This document shows positions 62,704-64,000 of a stretch of 64,000 nt of DNA, piece by piece; the stretch's first letter is position 1, and every line of letters begins with the position of its first letter. The translations under genes were made by a program, and so were the position numbers. The stretch covers positions 5,545,110 through 5,609,109 of the forward strand of contig NC_066518.1 of assembly GCF_024679095.1 (NCBI RefSeq). The letters are read 5' to 3'. The notes beneath the pieces were generated by a model, which worked only from the letters and a program-made list of their open reading frames with translations, made no database searches and was not told where the DNA came from. The DNA comes from Eriocheir sinensis. Lineage: Eukaryota; Arthropoda; Malacostraca; Decapoda; Varunidae.

Positions 62704-62745
62704 GCCCGGAACTGTTTGAGAATATGGGCCTTTCTTATAAGTTCC
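62590..62745. mobile_element. MITE right half with internal (TG)n array
   Basis: ctaactatcaccagg, aaaactacccttggaagtac, cctctacgaaagtctgatcaaa, then (TG)n at 62664-62701, then the terminal ctgtttgagaatatgggcc. In other copies the array position reads only atgtgtgct. Confidence 0.65.
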
Positions 62746-62754
62746 GATGGTGTT

Positions 62755-63352
62755 GTTTGTGGTGGTGGTGGTGGTGAGGGTGGTGAGGCAGAGTGATGGA
62801 AGGGATACTGTTAGTGGCAGGAGTGTTAGAGGTGTTGCTAGTGATGGAAGTGATGGTGTTTTTTTTGTGTGTTAGCGGATGTGGTGCAGTGGCGATGGTG
62901 ATGGTGGTGCCAATACTTATAAATGATGGTAGTGAGACAAAGATAGTGCCAGTTGTGTTAAAGGCGTGTATAGTGACGGTGATAGTGATGGTGTTAACTC
63001 CGATAGTGATGCTGTGGGTGATAAGAGATAGTGGCAGTGATGGTAGACGTAATATAGTAGCAATGGTGTTGGGTAGTGATGGTGATAGTTATGGTGGTGA
63101 TGATGATAGTAGCAACATCAATGACGGTGTTGGATACGATAGTGATGAGGGTGATAGTGGCGATGGTGACTGTGGTGTTGGTAGTGTCAATGGCGGTGGT
63201 GTTAGGTACGATACTGATGGTGAGGGTGATAGTGGCGATGGTGACCGGGGTGTTGGTAGTGTCAATGGCAGTGGTGTTAGGTACGATACTGATGGTGAGG
63301 GTGATAGTGGCGATGGTGACGGTGGTGCTGGTAGTGTCAATGGTCACGAGAG
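62755..63352. repeat. GGT/GAT-rich DNA with a 75-bp minisatellite
   Basis: gtagtgtcaatgg starts units at 63181, 63256 and 63331, exactly 75 bases apart. Decayed units extend left to about 63050. As 75 is divisible by three, the 239-codon plus ORF (62793-63512) and minus ORFs stay open across it. The 25-residue repeat is Gly/Asp/Ser-rich and without a start context or splice sites. Confidence 0.9.
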
Positions 63353-63625
63353 AGGAGAGGGTTGGGCCGCGGCAGCTGTTTCTTCCCCTTACGCCACTGC
63401 ACATATTGAGTTAGTGGGCGTGGGACGGTGGAAAGGAGGGGAGGGTGGAAGGGGGAGGGGGAGGGGGGGAGGTGGTTGTGCCGGCCATTTGTCGGGAGTA
63501 ATTGGTAGTTAGGTTGGGACGCGGTCATAACTGCGGCGGGAAATATGACACCTCGGCGACCCCTCCTGCGATGTGACCCTCGACGGTGGCTTTTTTCTTC
63601 TCACTGAAACCCGCAGCCCCGGACA

Positions 63626-63627
<2 letters not shown>
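63353..63627. other. No gene seen; G-rich
   Basis: G-runs at about 63436-63475 could form a G-quadruplex on the plus strand. Confidence 0.5.

Positions 63628-63722
<95 letters not shown>
63628..63722. repeat. (CT)n array
   Basis: Perfect CT dinucleotides. Confidence 0.98.
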
Positions 63723-63724
<2 letters not shown>

Positions 63725-63842
63725 ATACCACCATTTATCTAAACTTTCTATTATCTCTCCCTCTTGCTCCCTTTCCTATCTTCCTCTCATACACCTCTTC
63801 CCATTTCCCGCCTCTTCCCAGCCCATCCTTAGCCCCTTCAAA

Positions 63843-64000
63843 GTAAAAAAAAAAAAGTGAGTAAAAAAGTAAAAAAATGTACGTAATCGTGTAAAAAGTG
63901 CGTAAAACTGGATAACTAAGTAGGTATGTAAAAATATGCGTTAGAATTACGTAAAAAGTGCGCATAATAGTGCGTACCCAGTGCGCAAAAAAGTGCGTAA
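63843..64000. repeat. Degenerate short tandem repeat reaching the window end
   Basis: Irregular units of the form aaaaagtgcgtaa and aaaaagtgagtaa at 10-25 base intervals. It probably continues beyond 64000. Confidence 0.7.

Noticed and set aside
62793..63512. 239-codon Gly/Asp-rich ORF
   Set aside because: It stays open because the 75-bp repeat is a multiple of three; antisense frames are open too, and there is no start context, domain or splice support.

Overview
This window looks like nuclear DNA from a eukaryote, most likely a decapod crustacean (a crab is plausible; the species cannot be fixed from sequence alone). The reasons are the extreme density of long, nearly perfect (CT)n, (GA)n, (AC)n and (GT)n arrays, several tRNA-derived SINE families, decayed non-LTR retrotransposons, CpG-rich low-copy tracts, and intron-style splice signals. 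There are no operons, bacterial promoters, CRISPR arrays or dense gene packing. Almost every long open reading frame is a translated simple repeat.

Layout. 0-10 kb: a three-copy 141-bp tandem repeat, CAC/CAT-rich minisatellite DNA, long dinucleotide arrays, a complete tRNA-derived SINE (4.40-4.69 kb), a decayed jockey-like reverse transcriptase with a SINE fragment nested in it (4.96-6.06 kb), and a 5'-truncated CR1-like LINE (7.91-9.20 kb, minus) that splits a 127-bp tandem repeat. 10-20 kb: compound microsatellites, then a CpG-rich block (about 12.9-17.7 kb). This block holds the best gene evidence: a minus-strand first coding exon for a signal peptide with a consensus splice donor (13.25-13.40 kb), a TATA/initiator pair and an alternative upstream leader exon. 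A second SINE family lies at 17.75-18.09 kb. 20-35 kb: further isolated candidate minus-strand exons (19.98, 21.94 and 32.69 kb), very long (CT)n/(GA)n tracts, a terminal-inverted-repeat MITE at 29.99 kb and a 170-bp higher-order minisatellite.

35-48 kb: a larger non-LTR element (35.5-38.1 kb, plus) inside a 44-bp tandem array, carrying a small hAT-like insertion and several stops. An internally deleted CR1 copy lies at 47.06-47.63 kb. 48-64 kb: a 25-copy GGT-bearing minisatellite (49.58-51.20 kb), a CAA minisatellite, and a full SINE at 62.27-62.57 kb. A MITE here contains a 75-bp minisatellite that recurs 1.2 kb away.

Overall this is repeat-dominated intergenic or intronic DNA. Its main interest is how retroposons, MITEs and tandem arrays are nested and how arrays seem to grow from transposon sequence. 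No new multi-gene system is visible. Protein-coding evidence is limited to one well-supported signal-peptide exon and a few splice-bounded candidates of unknown product.
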